NCBI GenBank assembly: GCA_031398625.1
Contig: JANNNQ010000447.1
Span: forward strand, 29,477 to 93,476
From: CAIUGU01 sp031398625
Lineage (GTDB): Bacteria; Pseudomonadota; Gammaproteobacteria; Steroidobacterales; Steroidobacteraceae
Direction of reading: 5' to 3'
DNA: 64,000 nucleotides
Position 1 is the first letter of the stretch. The number at the start of each line of letters is the position of its first letter. The position numbers and the translations under genes are program-made. Of the stretch, positions 22,562 through 31,290 are shown one piece after another. The notes beneath the pieces are model-generated. The model was given only the letters and a program-made list of their open reading frames with translations, did not search any database and was not told the origin of the DNA.

Positions 22562-25197
22562 GCGCCGCACTGGAGGCCGTCCCGGACGATGGTGGACGTC
22601 ACGCGCCGCCGAACGACGTCGAGGCCGAGCGGTGCGTACTGGGGTCGCTGATGCTGTCCGCATCCGTGCTCGACGACGTCGCCCCGCTGATCTCGGGCAG
22701 GGACTTCTACCGCCCAGCCCACGAGACCATTTGGGAGGCGATCACCGGGCTTGCCAGCGAAGGGAACCCCTTCGACGCCGTAGCTGTGGCCGACCGACTC
22801 GACGCCAACGGTGACCTGTTGCGTATCGGTGGACCGGTGTACGTCCACACTCTCCTCAGCAGTGTCCCAACGGCTGCCAGTGGCGGCTACTACGCCCGGA
22901 TCGTCGCCGACAAGGCCGTCCGCCGCCGGGTCATCGACGCGGGAACCCGGATTGCCAGACTCGGCTACACCAGCACGGGCGACGAGGCCCTGAACCTCAT
23001 GGAGGCCGAGGTGCTGGCCGCGAACGATCGCACCTCCACCGAGGACTACCGGGCGATCGGAATGCTGCTTGACGAGACCTTCGACGAGATCGAAGCCGCC
23101 GGGAAGCGCGAGCAGGGCGTGACCGGGGTGCCCACCGGGTTCATCGACCTCGACAAGCTCACCAGCGGCCTCCACGCGGGTCAGTTGATCCTCGTGGCGG
23201 GTAGGCCAGCGATGGGCAAGAGCTGCCTCGGAATGGACCTTTGCAGGTCGGCGTCCATCCACCATGGCCTGACGTCGGTGATGTTCAGTCTCGAGATGGG
23301 CCGATCCGACATCACGACGCGGCTCCTGTCGGCCGAGGCGAAGGTGCAGCTTCAGAACATCCGCAAGGGCAACGTCGACGAAATCGAGTGGGCGGCTCTG
23401 GCTCGCGCCCGGACCAGACTCGACGACGCCCCGTTCTTCATCGACGACAGCCCGAACCTGACCCTCGCGGACATTCGCAGCAAGGTTCGCCGGCTGAAGC
23501 AGAAGAACGACCTGAGGCTGGTTGTCATCGACTACCTCCAGCTAATGACCAGCGGGAAGAAGGTCGAGTCGCGCCAGCAGGAGGTGAGCGAATTCTCCCG
23601 GGCGCTGAAGCTTTTGGCGAAGGAAGTGGAGGTGCCGATCGTTGCGCTGTCTCAGCTGAACCGAGGGCCGGAGCAGCGGCAAGATAAGACACCGCAAGCA
23701 TCGGACCTGAGGGAATCGGGATGCCTGACGCGGGAGACGACCTTGCTCAGAGCGGATACGGGCGCCCCAGTTAGCTTCGGGGAGCTCATGGACAAGGGGT
23801 GGGAAGGCGTCTCCGTCTGGTCACTGGACGACGACCGGAAGATTGTCGCTGCACCCATAACCAACGTCTTCCCCTCTGGGGTCAAGCAGACGTTCAAAAT
23901 GCTGATGGCCTCTGGCCGAACAGTGACCGCCACCGACACCCACAAATTCAGGACGCTCCACGGTTGGACGGCGCTGGGTGATCTCGTCCCCGGATCGCGG
24001 CTTGCCATTCCCCGCGCAATCCCGGCGCCGATGACCGGTGGACTGGGGTGGTCAACCTACAGGCTCGGACTGTTGGCCCATCTCCTGGGAGATGGCTGCG
24101 TACTGACGAAGCAGCCAGTCCACTACACCAGCGAGGACGAGGAGAACATTCGGTTCGTCACCGAGGCAGCGGCCGAGTTCGGCATTACTCCCCGTCGCGT
24201 GGCCCAAGGGAACTGGTGGCATGTCTATCTCCCCGCTCCAGCCGCCGGTCGCAATCCGATCAGCAACTGGTTCCGAGAGATGGGCATTGGCAACCTCCGC
24301 AGCCACGAGAAGCACCTGCCAGCAGAGCTGTTCGGAATGACGAACGCTGAAGTGTGCACCTTTCTTCGCCACCTGTGGGCGACTGACGGCAGAGTGGCCG
24401 AGCCCTCGAGCATGGCCAGTGGCATCGCAATCATTTCCTACGCCACAACCAGTCGACGCCTCGCGGACGACGTGGCGCTCCTCCTGGCCCGCCTCGGAAT
24501 CGTGGCGAGGATCAAGGTGGTCCCGGAGGAGCGCGGGAGGGTTGGCTACCGAGTCACTATCGCTGACGCCGGTTCGATGCGGATCTTCTGCGAATCCATT
24601 GGAGTGCATGGCGCCAGAGGGGTCAGGGCCGACCGTCTTCTCTCCGAGCTGGTGGGCAAGAGGCTCAACCCGAACAAGGGCGCCATCCCACGTGAGATGT
24701 GGGACGAGATCAGGTCGCTCCGGGCCGAGGCCGGCATGACGGAGCGCGCGTTCCAGAGTCGGCTCGAAACCAGTTACTGCGGGACCACGCTCTACAAGAC
24801 GGGGCTGTCGCGTGAGCGGATGGGGAGAGCGGCAGAAATCCTCAACTCGGATGACCTCCGGGGCTTCGCCAGCGATGACGTGTTCTGGGACGAGGTTGTT
24901 TCGATCATCCCTGCGGCTGTCGTCCCGGTCTTCGACGCGACAGTCAAGGGCACGCACAGCTTCATCGCGGACGGGATCGTCGCGCACAACAGCCTCGAGC
25001 AGGACGCCGATCTGATCATCTTGCTGCACCGTCCAGACGTGTACGAGAAGGAGTCTCCTCGGGCGGGTGAGGCGGACCTCATCGTTGCCAAGCACCGCAA
25101 CGGGCCGACGGAAACGCTCAAGATGGTCTTCCAAGGCCACTACTCGCGTTTCGCCGACATGGCCGACGACTGGACCCCTCCGGAGCGTGCCTCGTGA
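22558..25197 (+). CDS. dnaB: Replicative DNA helicase DnaB with intein
   Basis: 879 aa before splicing, 456 aa after. The N-terminal primase-interaction domain (about 15-120) is followed by the RecA-like domain with Walker A GRPAMGKS, Walker B LVVIDYLQLM and ALSQLNRGPE. An intein interrupts DLRESG/SLEQD, a known DnaB insertion point. The last domain ends with the arginine-finger region KHRNGPT. ATG overlaps the loader stop by 4 nt. Confidence 0.95.
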   Translation: MSAALEAVPDDGGRHAPPNDVEAERCVLGSLMLSASVLDDVAPLISGRDFYRPAHETIWEAITGLASEGNPFDAVAVADRLDANGDLLRIGGPVYVHTLLSSVPTAASGGYYARIVADKAVRRRVIDAGTRIARLGYTSTGDEALNLMEAEVLAANDRTSTEDYRAIGMLLDETFDEIEAAGKREQGVTGVPTGFIDLDKLTSGLHAGQLILVAGRPAMGKSCLGMDLCRSASIHHGLTSVMFSLEMGRSDITTRLLSAEAKVQLQNIRKGNVDEIEWAALARARTRLDDAPFFIDDSPNLTLADIRSKVRRLKQKNDLRLVVIDYLQLMTSGKKVESRQQEVSEFSRALKLLAKEVEVPIVALSQLNRGPEQRQDKTPQASDLRESGCLTRETTLLRADTGAPVSFGELMDKGWEGVSVWSLDDDRKIVAAPITNVFPSGVKQTFKMLMASGRTVTATDTHKFRTLHGWTALGDLVPGSRLAIPRAIPAPMTGGLGWSTYRLGLLAHLLGDGCVLTKQPVHYTSEDEENIRFVTEAAAEFGITPRRVAQGNWWHVYLPAPAAGRNPISNWFREMGIGNLRSHEKHLPAELFGMTNAEVCTFLRHLWATDGRVAEPSSMASGIAIISYATTSRRLADDVALLLARLGIVARIKVVPEERGRVGYRVTIADAGSMRIFCESIGVHGARGVRADRLLSELVGKRLNPNKGAIPREMWDEIRSLRAEAGMTERAFQSRLETSYCGTTLYKTGLSRERMGRAAEILNSDDLRGFASDDVFWDEVVSIIPAAVVPVFDATVKGTHSFIADGIVAHNSLEQDADLIILLHRPDVYEKESPRAGEADLIVAKHRNGPTETLKMVFQGHYSRFADMADDWTPPERAS
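23722..24990 (+). mobile_element. DnaB intein with LAGLIDADG homing endonuclease
   Basis: 423 residues. First residue Cys (CLTRETTL), block B TATDTHKF, two LAGLIDADG motifs (LGLLAHLLGDG and FLRHLWATDG), C-terminal block VFDATVKGTHSF and HN followed by Ser. All residues of a standard class 1 intein are present, so splicing and homing both look intact. Confidence 0.95.
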
Positions 25198-25325
25198 CCC
25201 GCGAAGCCCTGGCCGCGGAACTGGCCCTACCTCTCACCAATGACGACGGCTGGGGTGACGACCACGTCCTCGTTCGCCGGAAGACGTTGGCCGCGTACCT
25301 GGAACTGGCGGAGGCCGAGTCGTGA
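25194..25325 (+). CDS. Small hypothetical protein
   Basis: 43 aa between DnaB and the methyltransferase, overlapping both by 4 nt (GTG starts). Acidic, helical. Unknown function. Confidence 0.5.
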   Translation: MTREALAAELALPLTNDDGWGDDHVLVRRKTLAAYLELAEAES

Positions 25326-25894
25326 GCGTCCTCAACTTCAGGGCCCTCAACCATCCTCAGCAGGTCGCCACCCGTGGCGCTCTGGATGAGGTGGATGACC
25401 GGGGAACGGATCCCGCGTTCGTTGCTGAGCTGGCTGCCCGGTTCGGTGGCGACTTCACTCTCGATGTGGCTGCGGCGGCGCATAACGCGAAGTGCGCGCG
25501 GTTCTACACGCGCGCCGATGATGGCCTCTCGCAGCCGTGGCCGGGAAGGGTCTGGTGCAACGCCCCGTATTCGCATCCGAATCTTGCTCTGTGGGTGCGG
25601 AAGGCGTGGGTGGAGTGGCAGTCGGGCCGTCCGGAGCTGATTGTGATGCTTCTGCCGGCGAACCGGGTGGAGCAGGCGTGGTGGCAGGAGTTGGTGGAGC
25701 CGTTCCGGGACCGGTCGGGGAGCCCGTTGCGGATCGAGTTCCTGCCGGGTCGGTTGCGATTCGTAAAGCCGGGGCAGACGCATATCGGGCCGAATGAGCG
25801 GCCTCCGTTCGGGTGCTGCCTGGCGATCTGGGAGCGGGTGGGTCCGAAGCCGCCTTCGGTGCTGGACATGCTCGACTTCGGGGAGGCCCTGTGA
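25322..25894 (+). CDS. Phage DNA N6-adenine methyltransferase
   Basis: 190 aa. FTLDVAAAAHNAKCARFYT, DDGLSQPW and the catalytic NAPYS (variant of NPPY) identify the phage Dam-like family (PF05869 type). Methylates adenine, probably for anti-restriction or replication control. Last gene of the replication operon. Confidence 0.85.
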   Translation: MSVLNFRALNHPQQVATRGALDEVDDRGTDPAFVAELAARFGGDFTLDVAAAAHNAKCARFYTRADDGLSQPWPGRVWCNAPYSHPNLALWVRKAWVEWQSGRPELIVMLLPANRVEQAWWQELVEPFRDRSGSPLRIEFLPGRLRFVKPGQTHIGPNERPPFGCCLAIWERVGPKPPSVLDMLDFGEAL

Positions 25895-26049
25895 GCCCCT
25901 CTCCCTCCCCCGCTGCCCCTGAGTGCCGGGTGCGTCATGCGAGCCCGTCAGCGCCCCACCAGCGGTCTGCGGTGCCCGGTTCCCCGTCATCCCTCGCCGT
26001 CCCGTTGGCGTCTTCGCCCACCCGCTCCCTTCTCCTATCCCCAACACGT

Positions 26050-26084
26050 CCACGATTCGTAGTCACTTGACACACGGATCGTAG
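26050..26084. promoter_or_regulatory. Dual operator F
   Basis: CCACGATTCGTAG (26050-26062) and ACACGGATCGTAG (26072-26084), 9 bp apart. The second copy lies between the -35 and -10 hexamers. Confidence 0.85.
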
Positions 26085-26095
26085 ACAACTAACTT
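26067..26095 (+). promoter_or_regulatory. Promoter for a leaderless transcript
   Basis: TTGACA (26067-26072), a 17-bp spacer, and TAACTT (26090-26095). The ATG at 26102 begins 6 nt after the -10, so transcription should start at or beside the start codon. Confidence 0.75.
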
Positions 26096-26101
26096 CATCT
26101 C

Positions 26102-26338
26102 ATGAACACAACGCAGATGGTCACCGCCCCCACCGAGCAGATCCAGCCGAACCCGATGGTGGCCATCTGCAACACCTGCGAGTGGAGAGGCAACCGGTTC
26201 ACCGCCGGTCTCCACGAGAGCGACATCCCCGGCCACCGGGTCAGCGCGTGGGTAACCCTCGGCAGCGAAACCGTCCCGGGGGAGATCTACCCGCGCTTCC
26301 TGTGGGATGTCCGGTCGACCTTCCCCCGGGCGTCCTGA
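26102..26338 (+). CDS. Hypothetical protein, probably leaderless mRNA
   Basis: 78 aa. ICNTCEWRG gives one CxxC. No ribosome site can exist upstream if transcription starts as predicted. First of a long operon of small genes. Confidence 0.65.
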   Translation: MNTTQMVTAPTEQIQPNPMVAICNTCEWRGNRFTAGLHESDIPGHRVSAWVTLGSETVPGEIYPRFLWDVRSTFPRAS

Positions 26339-26368
26339 GCGCCACCCTCATCTCTTTGGAGTTCTGAC

Positions 26369-26716
26369 ATGGGCTACAGCACAAGCCTCTCCGGAGGTCT
26401 CACCTTCGACCCGCCGCTGTCCGCACTGGAGTACGCCAACAGCCCGTACCTGTCGTTCGGCGACGCTGGTTCGTGGTCGTTCAAGCTCGACCAGCCGAAC
26501 ACCATCGTCGTGGACGACGAAAGCGCCAAGCACTACGACCTCGAAGAGGAGCTGCAGGAGTTCATCGACTCCATGCCCGGGGCGACTTTCACCGGGTGCA
26601 TCGAAGGTGACGGCGAGGAGAGCGGTGACATGTGGCGGCTGTACGTCGTCGACGGTCGCGTCGTCAAGGTCAAGCCGGAACTCGTCTGGCCGGACGCGCC
26701 TGTCGGTGGCATCTGA
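26369..26716 (+). CDS. Hypothetical protein
   Basis: 115 aa beginning MGYSTSLSGGLTFDPPLS, a pattern seen in small actinobacterial phage and plasmid proteins with an alternating beta/alpha layout. TTTGGAG precedes the ATG. Function unknown. Confidence 0.6.
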   Translation: MGYSTSLSGGLTFDPPLSALEYANSPYLSFGDAGSWSFKLDQPNTIVVDDESAKHYDLEEELQEFIDSMPGATFTGCIEGDGEESGDMWRLYVVDGRVVKVKPELVWPDAPVGGI

Positions 26717-27108
26717 TGCCCACCCTCGACCGTCCCCGCCTTGAGTCTCTCGCCGCCCACCTGCTGGCGAACGCTGACCGTCACGATCAGGAGCAGTTCG
26801 CCGCCCGGACAGCGTGCGGTACCTGGTACTGCGCTGCCGGTTGGACGCCCATCCTCGACGGCGGGTACGACATCAACTGGTGCGAGTACGACGGTGAGGA
26901 CAGCACGGACGAGATCGCGGGCCGTCCGATGACCGCCATCGCGAACACGGCGTACGACCGCCGGGCGCAGCGTTTCGTCGACATCGACGAGGCCGCGACT
27001 GAGCTCCTCGGGCTCGACGTCAGCCAGCGGGGACGCCTGTTCTACAACTTCGGCGGGACGGACGAGATCGTCTCCGTCATCAAAGGCTTCCTCGACGAAG
27101 CCGCATGA
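26716..27108 (+). CDS. Hypothetical protein
   Basis: 130 aa. N-terminal RLESLAAHLLANADRHDQEQFAARTACGTWYCAAGW, a pattern of a short helix plus two cysteines seen in actinophage proteins of unknown role. ATG shares one base with the previous stop. Confidence 0.6.
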   Translation: MPTLDRPRLESLAAHLLANADRHDQEQFAARTACGTWYCAAGWTPILDGGYDINWCEYDGEDSTDEIAGRPMTAIANTAYDRRAQRFVDIDEAATELLGLDVSQRGRLFYNFGGTDEIVSVIKGFLDEAA

Positions 27109-27233
27109 ACCGCTGCGTCTGGTGCCACACCCAGTACGACGGCCCCGACCCCGAATTCTGCACACCCGAACACCGGGAAGCAGACCGGGTTGAGGCCGAC
27201 CAATTCGATGCGATGGAAGAGGTTCGGGCATGA
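27105..27233 (+). CDS. Small zinc-binding-type protein
   Basis: 42 aa. CVWCHTQYDGPDPEFCTPEHR looks like a single zinc knuckle. Overlaps both neighbours by 4 nt. Confidence 0.5.
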   Translation: MNRCVWCHTQYDGPDPEFCTPEHREADRVEADQFDAMEEVRA

Positions 27234-28093
27234 ACGCCTACTACCTGGCCGCACCTGACGGGCGGTTCTACTACCCGCTCCCCGAGGACAACGAGTTCGA
27301 CCGGCGCAGCAGCGGGACATGGGACGGTGAGCTCATCGGCGACCCTTCAGCACCCCGATACAGGCCCATCCCGGCATGGCTTGCCGTTCCCGAACCCACC
27401 GACAGTCTTATCTTCCGGCCGGCCCCGCGTAGCGAAACTGTCGGCTACCGGCTGAAGGATCAGAGCGCCGCCTCGGAGAAGTACCCAGCCGAGATCGTGC
27501 CGGACCTTTTCAAGGAGCTGGACCAGGAACTGCGGTACGGCTTGTACGACGCGGTTCAGGTTGACGTTCCGGTCGCCCCGATCATCTACGACGTTTCAGC
27601 GATGGTGGAGATGCCCGGGGAGCCGGACCCGCGTCCCGGCATTGGGTGGGAGCCAAGCAAGGCGCACGTCCTGGTCTACGGGGCAACCGTCGGGCACCTC
27701 CTGCCAGGGGTGCTGACGGGAGTAAGGGCCGAGGTCGGGGCGAGAATCGAAGCCCAATTCGGTGACCGGCACAAGGTGTACACCCACGACTCGTCGAAGA
27801 TCAGCGTCCATCTGAGCTTCGACTATGACGTCCCCGTTTTCACCACCCGGCAGAACACTTCGCGGGCCACCGGGAAACCGCTCCGGGGGACGACGAAGGT
27901 TCGTATCAAGGTCACCTCCATGGTCGACATTCACCCGCCGTGGACGATCGAGGCCCCCACCAAGGCTGAAGCAGTGGCGAAGCTCGACGCGCTATGCGCG
28001 GAGTACGTGGACCTCCTGAACTCCTACCAGCCGGTTGCCTGCTCGCACTGCAAGGGCAACGGGTACGTCGCCGAGCGGGAGGTGCAGTCGTGA
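27230..28093 (+). CDS. Hypothetical protein with C-terminal CxxCxGxG knuckle
   Basis: 287 aa. Mostly beta-rich and not recognised. The C-terminus has CSHCKGNGYV, half of a DnaJ-type zinc knuckle. ATG overlaps the previous stop. Confidence 0.6.
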   Translation: MNAYYLAAPDGRFYYPLPEDNEFDRRSSGTWDGELIGDPSAPRYRPIPAWLAVPEPTDSLIFRPAPRSETVGYRLKDQSAASEKYPAEIVPDLFKELDQELRYGLYDAVQVDVPVAPIIYDVSAMVEMPGEPDPRPGIGWEPSKAHVLVYGATVGHLLPGVLTGVRAEVGARIEAQFGDRHKVYTHDSSKISVHLSFDYDVPVFTTRQNTSRATGKPLRGTTKVRIKVTSMVDIHPPWTIEAPTKAEAVAKLDALCAEYVDLLNSYQPVACSHCKGNGYVAEREVQS

Positions 28094-28401
28094 CTGATCT
28101 GGTCAACCGAGTCGCCCTGACCGCCGCGAACGCCATTGCCTGGCCTTATCAGGACGACCCGAAGTCGAACATCGACGACGAGGACGACCTACAGCGGGTC
28201 CTCGAAGCCGCAGCCCCGCACATCATCGGCCCCGTCCTGGCAGCCCTTCATGAGCGAATGGTCAAGCTCAACACCGAACTGGTCGCAGGCGGCGACAACG
28301 ACGCGTTCCCTGATTCATGGAGATTGCATCTGCGTTCCGTGGCTAAGGGTGTCCGCGATTGCATCGGCTGCGTCGACGAGACCATCCGAGGGCTGTCGTG
28401 A
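28090..28401 (+). CDS. Hypothetical protein
   Basis: 103 aa, GTG start overlapping previous stop. Helical, acidic N-terminal half. Unknown. Confidence 0.55.
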   Translation: MTDLVNRVALTAANAIAWPYQDDPKSNIDDEDDLQRVLEAAAPHIIGPVLAALHERMVKLNTELVAGGDNDAFPDSWRLHLRSVAKGVRDCIGCVDETIRGLS

Positions 28402-28631
28402 ACCCGCTCTGGTCCTGGGCACTGACCGCCGTCGGCGTCCTCGGCATCTACCTCGCGGGGAAGAAGAACAAGGCTGGGTGGGCCGTAGGTATCGGCGCCC
28501 AAGGGCTGTGGCTGGTCTACGCCATCACGACCCGACAGTGGGGCTTCGTCGTCTCCGTGGCCGTTTACGGCTCCGTGTATTGCCGGAACTGGCTCGCCTG
28601 GCGCCGCGACGAGCAGGAGGCGGCCAAGTGA
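28398..28631 (+). CDS. Small three-TM membrane protein
   Basis: 77 aa with about three hydrophobic segments (5-22, 30-45, 48-65) and a charged tail, shaped like a small SMR/PnuC-type protein but too short to assign. GTG start overlapping. Confidence 0.55.
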   Translation: MNPLWSWALTAVGVLGIYLAGKKNKAGWAVGIGAQGLWLVYAITTRQWGFVVSVAVYGSVYCRNWLAWRRDEQEAAK

Positions 28632-28774
28632 TCCTCGCCCTCCTTCTCTGGCTGGCCTTTCTCGCCGGCGCCTGCCTCATCGGTGGACTACTCACCGACA
28701 GCACCAACCTCGGGGCGGGTCTCGCAGCCGGGGTCAAGGGACGGCCTTTCGTCCCCATCGACACACAGGAGTGA
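28628..28774 (+). CDS. Small membrane protein
   Basis: 48 aa. Very hydrophobic N-terminus (VILALLLWLAFLAGACLIGG), then a polar tail. Could be a signal anchor. GTG overlaps the previous stop. Confidence 0.5.
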   Translation: MILALLLWLAFLAGACLIGGLLTDSTNLGAGLAAGVKGRPFVPIDTQE

Positions 28775-28776
28775 AC

Positions 28777-29226
28777 ATGGAAATCATCGTGAACGGGCAG
28801 CGAATCACCGTCGCCGACGGGGCCAACGTCGTCATTGGCAATGGAGGGTCGATGACCTCCGTCTTCGGATCGGGTGGGTCATCGACCGTCACCATCGGCA
28901 AGAGCGAGCCGCCCCGCAAGCACGGGAACGGTGGGGGGCTAGTCGGAGACAACGCGACCGTCGCCGCAGGCGCTTATATCGGCCCCGACGCCTCGGTCAC
29001 GGGGAACGCCACCGTTGGTCCGAACGCCCGCGTCGAGTCCGGTGGCCGGGTTTCGGGCAACGCCTCGGTGACTGGTCATGCCGTCGTCTCGGGCAGCGTC
29101 TCCGGGAACGCCCAGATTTCGGGCCACGCCGTGATTGCTGGTTCCGTCAGTGGCAATGCCAGCGTCTCGGGCAATGCTCAGGTCGGGGTGGGGAGTTCGC
29201 TCTCCGGGAACTCGCGGCTGTCATGA
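28777..29226 (+). CDS. Left-handed beta-helix (hexapeptide repeat) protein
   Basis: 149 aa. From residue about 50 the sequence repeats hexapeptides such as GNASVT, GHAVVS, GSVSGN and GNAQIS over more than ten turns, the fold of hexapeptide transferases and polymer-forming adhesins. No catalytic His is obvious. AGGAG precedes ATG 28777. Could be a virion decoration or polymer-forming protein. Confidence 0.75.
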   Translation: MEIIVNGQRITVADGANVVIGNGGSMTSVFGSGGSSTVTIGKSEPPRKHGNGGGLVGDNATVAAGAYIGPDASVTGNATVGPNARVESGGRVSGNASVTGHAVVSGSVSGNAQISGHAVIAGSVSGNASVSGNAQVGVGSSLSGNSRLS

Positions 29227-29489
29227 CCGCCAAGGTGATCGAGCTTCACCCGTCCGGCTACGGCGGCCTCACTTACGAGGCCCGCCGGATGCGCGACACC
29301 CACCGTTGGGCTGTCGTGGGCCGCCCACCCGGTCGCCCGAACGCCGTCGCTGTGGTGATCGAGGTGAAGAAGTTGGCCCCGATGGCGGGGGAGGAGAAGG
29401 CGTTCGTCGAGGAACTCACCCGTCTGCTGAGTGCCGGGTTCGGGCCAATCGAGATCAACGCACCGAAGGAAGGGGGCACCTGCACGTGA
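29223..29489 (+). CDS. Hypothetical protein
   Basis: 88 aa, ATG overlapping previous stop. Alpha/beta layout (THRWAVVGRPPGRPNAVAVVIEVKK). Not recognised. Confidence 0.5.
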   Translation: MTAKVIELHPSGYGGLTYEARRMRDTHRWAVVGRPPGRPNAVAVVIEVKKLAPMAGEEKAFVEELTRLLSAGFGPIEINAPKEGGTCT

Positions 29490-29911
29490 GTTCGGGACGG
29501 AACGCCGCCCCCACCGTCAAGTCTGGGCCGGTCCAACTCTGGACGGCCCTACTCGACACAGCACCTGCCGAGTGGGTTCCAATGGCTTCTCTCTCGTCCG
29601 GTGCGGGCCGCTCGACTGTGTCGGTTGCGATAGCCCGCTGGGAGTCCCGTGGATGGGTTGAGAGGTGCAGGGTCAGCCGCAATGGGAAGTCGTCGGTCGA
29701 TGTCCGCCTGACGTCCAGTGGTCGGGTGTGGGTCCGAGAATGGCTCGCCGAAATCCACGCGGAGGCCACCACCCCTACTCCTGCCGAGATCCGCACGTGG
29801 GCCGCATCTCTTGGGCTCCCAGACAGTCGAGGCAGAATCCCCCGACTGCTGGCCGACAGGTGGAACCGAGAACACCCCGAACGCCCGTACCCAGTTAAGG
29901 AGTGCCGATGA
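29486..29911 (+). CDS. Winged-helix plus Lsr2-like DNA-binding protein
   Basis: 141 aa. The N-terminal half resembles a MarR-type winged helix (VPMASLSSGAGRSTVSVAIARWESRGWVERC). The C-terminus, EIRTWAASLGLPDSRGRIP followed by a helix, matches the DNA-binding end of Lsr2, the actinobacterial xenogeneic silencer. It might antagonise host Lsr2 or organise phage DNA. GTG overlaps the previous stop. Confidence 0.7.
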   Translation: MSSGRNAAPTVKSGPVQLWTALLDTAPAEWVPMASLSSGAGRSTVSVAIARWESRGWVERCRVSRNGKSSVDVRLTSSGRVWVREWLAEIHAEATTPTPAEIRTWAASLGLPDSRGRIPRLLADRWNREHPERPYPVKECR

Positions 29912-30267
29912 CCGAACAGGAGGCGCACCCCGTCGACCACACCCCGGTCACGATGGTGCAGGAAATTCAGCAGGCCCTCGTTAGTGCTGGGATCGACATC
30001 AGACTCGTGGCCGTCAACATCCACCGGGATGCGTACCCGAGTGCTTCGATCCTCCTCGCGGCACCAGGTGCCTACACCAGTCCCGAGTCCGACCGGCTCG
30101 GCCACTACCTCCTCGTGGAACCGCGATACCGGGAGCAGGGGGACCCGGGAGAACGCATCGGGATCTTGGAGGGTACGACTCGCAGTGGCTTCCGGGTCTC
30201 CATCCACTGCGCGCCGCGCATGACCGCTGAGGAAGTCGCGGCAGAGATCGCACAGGAGGAGAAGTGA
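29908..30267 (+). CDS. Hypothetical protein
   Basis: 119 aa, ATG overlapping previous stop. Alpha/beta; no known motif. Confidence 0.5.
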   Translation: MTEQEAHPVDHTPVTMVQEIQQALVSAGIDIRLVAVNIHRDAYPSASILLAAPGAYTSPESDRLGHYLLVEPRYREQGDPGERIGILEGTTRSGFRVSIHCAPRMTAEEVAAEIAQEEK

Positions 30268-30788
30268 GCAAGCTCTACGCCTACGAGATCACCGCCAGTT
30301 CGGTCGAGTCCGTACCCGTCGGCGGTTGCGTCGTCGACATCGCAGAAGGTGCCGATTCTGAACGGACATGGCCGATCTGGTCCACCGCCACCGGGGACTG
30401 GTCGTCCCGATTCTCGGGGGAACGCCGGGACCGGCTGTGCCTGATCTGCTTCCGCCGGCCCGAACGGTTCATCCGGGTGGACGCCCATCCGGGGATGCAC
30501 GGCGCGGGGGACGCGTACGAACCGTCATGGATTCGCATCGGGGGTGATGTCGTGAGCGTCGGCATCGCAGCCGAGGCCATCCTGGCGGTCCGGAAAGCCG
30601 CAGCCCTGAGCCGGATCCGCTGGCTCAGACGTCAGCACGAGGAAGCGATGCTCCGGGCGCAGGCTCTCCGGTCGGAGATACATGAGGCGATGGAAGGTGC
30701 GGCGGGGGTGGCTTCGCCGGAGGAGATCGCCGAAGCGGGTGCGGCTGCGTTCGTTCGGGAACGAGCCGCACCCCTTGAGGGCCAGTGA
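30264..30788 (+). CDS. Hypothetical protein
   Basis: 174 aa, GTG start overlapping. Beta-rich N-terminal half with CLICF; long charged C-terminal helix (LSRIRWLRRQHEEAMLRAQ) likely coiled coil. Confidence 0.55.
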   Translation: MSKLYAYEITASSVESVPVGGCVVDIAEGADSERTWPIWSTATGDWSSRFSGERRDRLCLICFRRPERFIRVDAHPGMHGAGDAYEPSWIRIGGDVVSVGIAAEAILAVRKAAALSRIRWLRRQHEEAMLRAQALRSEIHEAMEGAAGVASPEEIAEAGAAAFVRERAAPLEGQ

Positions 30789-31015
30789 CTCACCCCATCA
30801 GCCGCTGGGCTGGCACCTGCCACCTCACCGGGAAACGGTGCTTCGCGTCCAGGAAAGACGTCAAGGCCGCGGCCCGCCGCTTCGGTGGGGGCATGTCCGC
30901 GTACCGGTGCCAACCCGACCCGGACCTTGACCCGCATTGGCACATGGGCCGACTTCCGAAACCGGTGGTGGCCGGTGAACTGACCCGCGACGACATTCGC
31001 CGCAGGTATCCGTGA
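30785..31015 (+). CDS. Small Cys/His protein
   Basis: 76 aa, GTG start overlapping. TCHLTGKRCF, YRCQPD and WHMG are spaced like one zinc site. Basic helix between. Actinophage-type protein of unknown function. Confidence 0.55.
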   Translation: MTHPISRWAGTCHLTGKRCFASRKDVKAAARRFGGGMSAYRCQPDPDLDPHWHMGRLPKPVVAGELTRDDIRRRYP

Positions 31016-31290
31016 CCGACTACACGGAGATCGACAAACAGATCGAAGCCGATCTCCGGGGACGTCTGGAGGCTGTCACCTGCACCCTCTGCCTCGCTGA
31101 GATCGGCGCACCCTGCACTTCCTCTGGTCGCCCTGTTCCGGGCCCGAGGGTTTACCACCGCACCAGGTATGCCGCAGCCGATGTGCTCGACACGTCGAAC
31201 GCGGTCATCCTCCGAAGCTTCGGCGCTTCACCCGCGCGAAACCGTGAGTCTCGCGTGCCAACCCAACCCAGCAAGGGAGAACAAGAGTGA
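31012..31290 (+). CDS. Zinc-finger phage protein
   Basis: 92 aa, GTG start overlapping. CTLCLAEIGAPCTSSGRPVPG then H-x-x-R: the CxxC...PC...H pattern common in small actinophage and Streptomyces proteins. Role unknown. Confidence 0.6.
   Translation: MTDYTEIDKQIEADLRGRLEAVTCTLCLAEIGAPCTSSGRPVPGPRVYHRTRYAAADVLDTSNAVILRSFGASPARNRESRVPTQPSKGEQE

Larger units (their letters stand above)
25895..26101. other. Intergenic region with operator F
   Basis: About 200 bp, C-rich on the plus strand before 26040. A weak Pro/Ser-rich frame crosses it but runs into the operator, so I do not call a gene. Operator F and a sigma70-type promoter occupy its right end. Confidence 0.6.

Noticed and set aside
25813..26070. 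Pro/Ser-rich open frame before operator F
   Set aside because: It overlaps the methyltransferase gene in another frame, has low-complexity composition and ends inside the operator.
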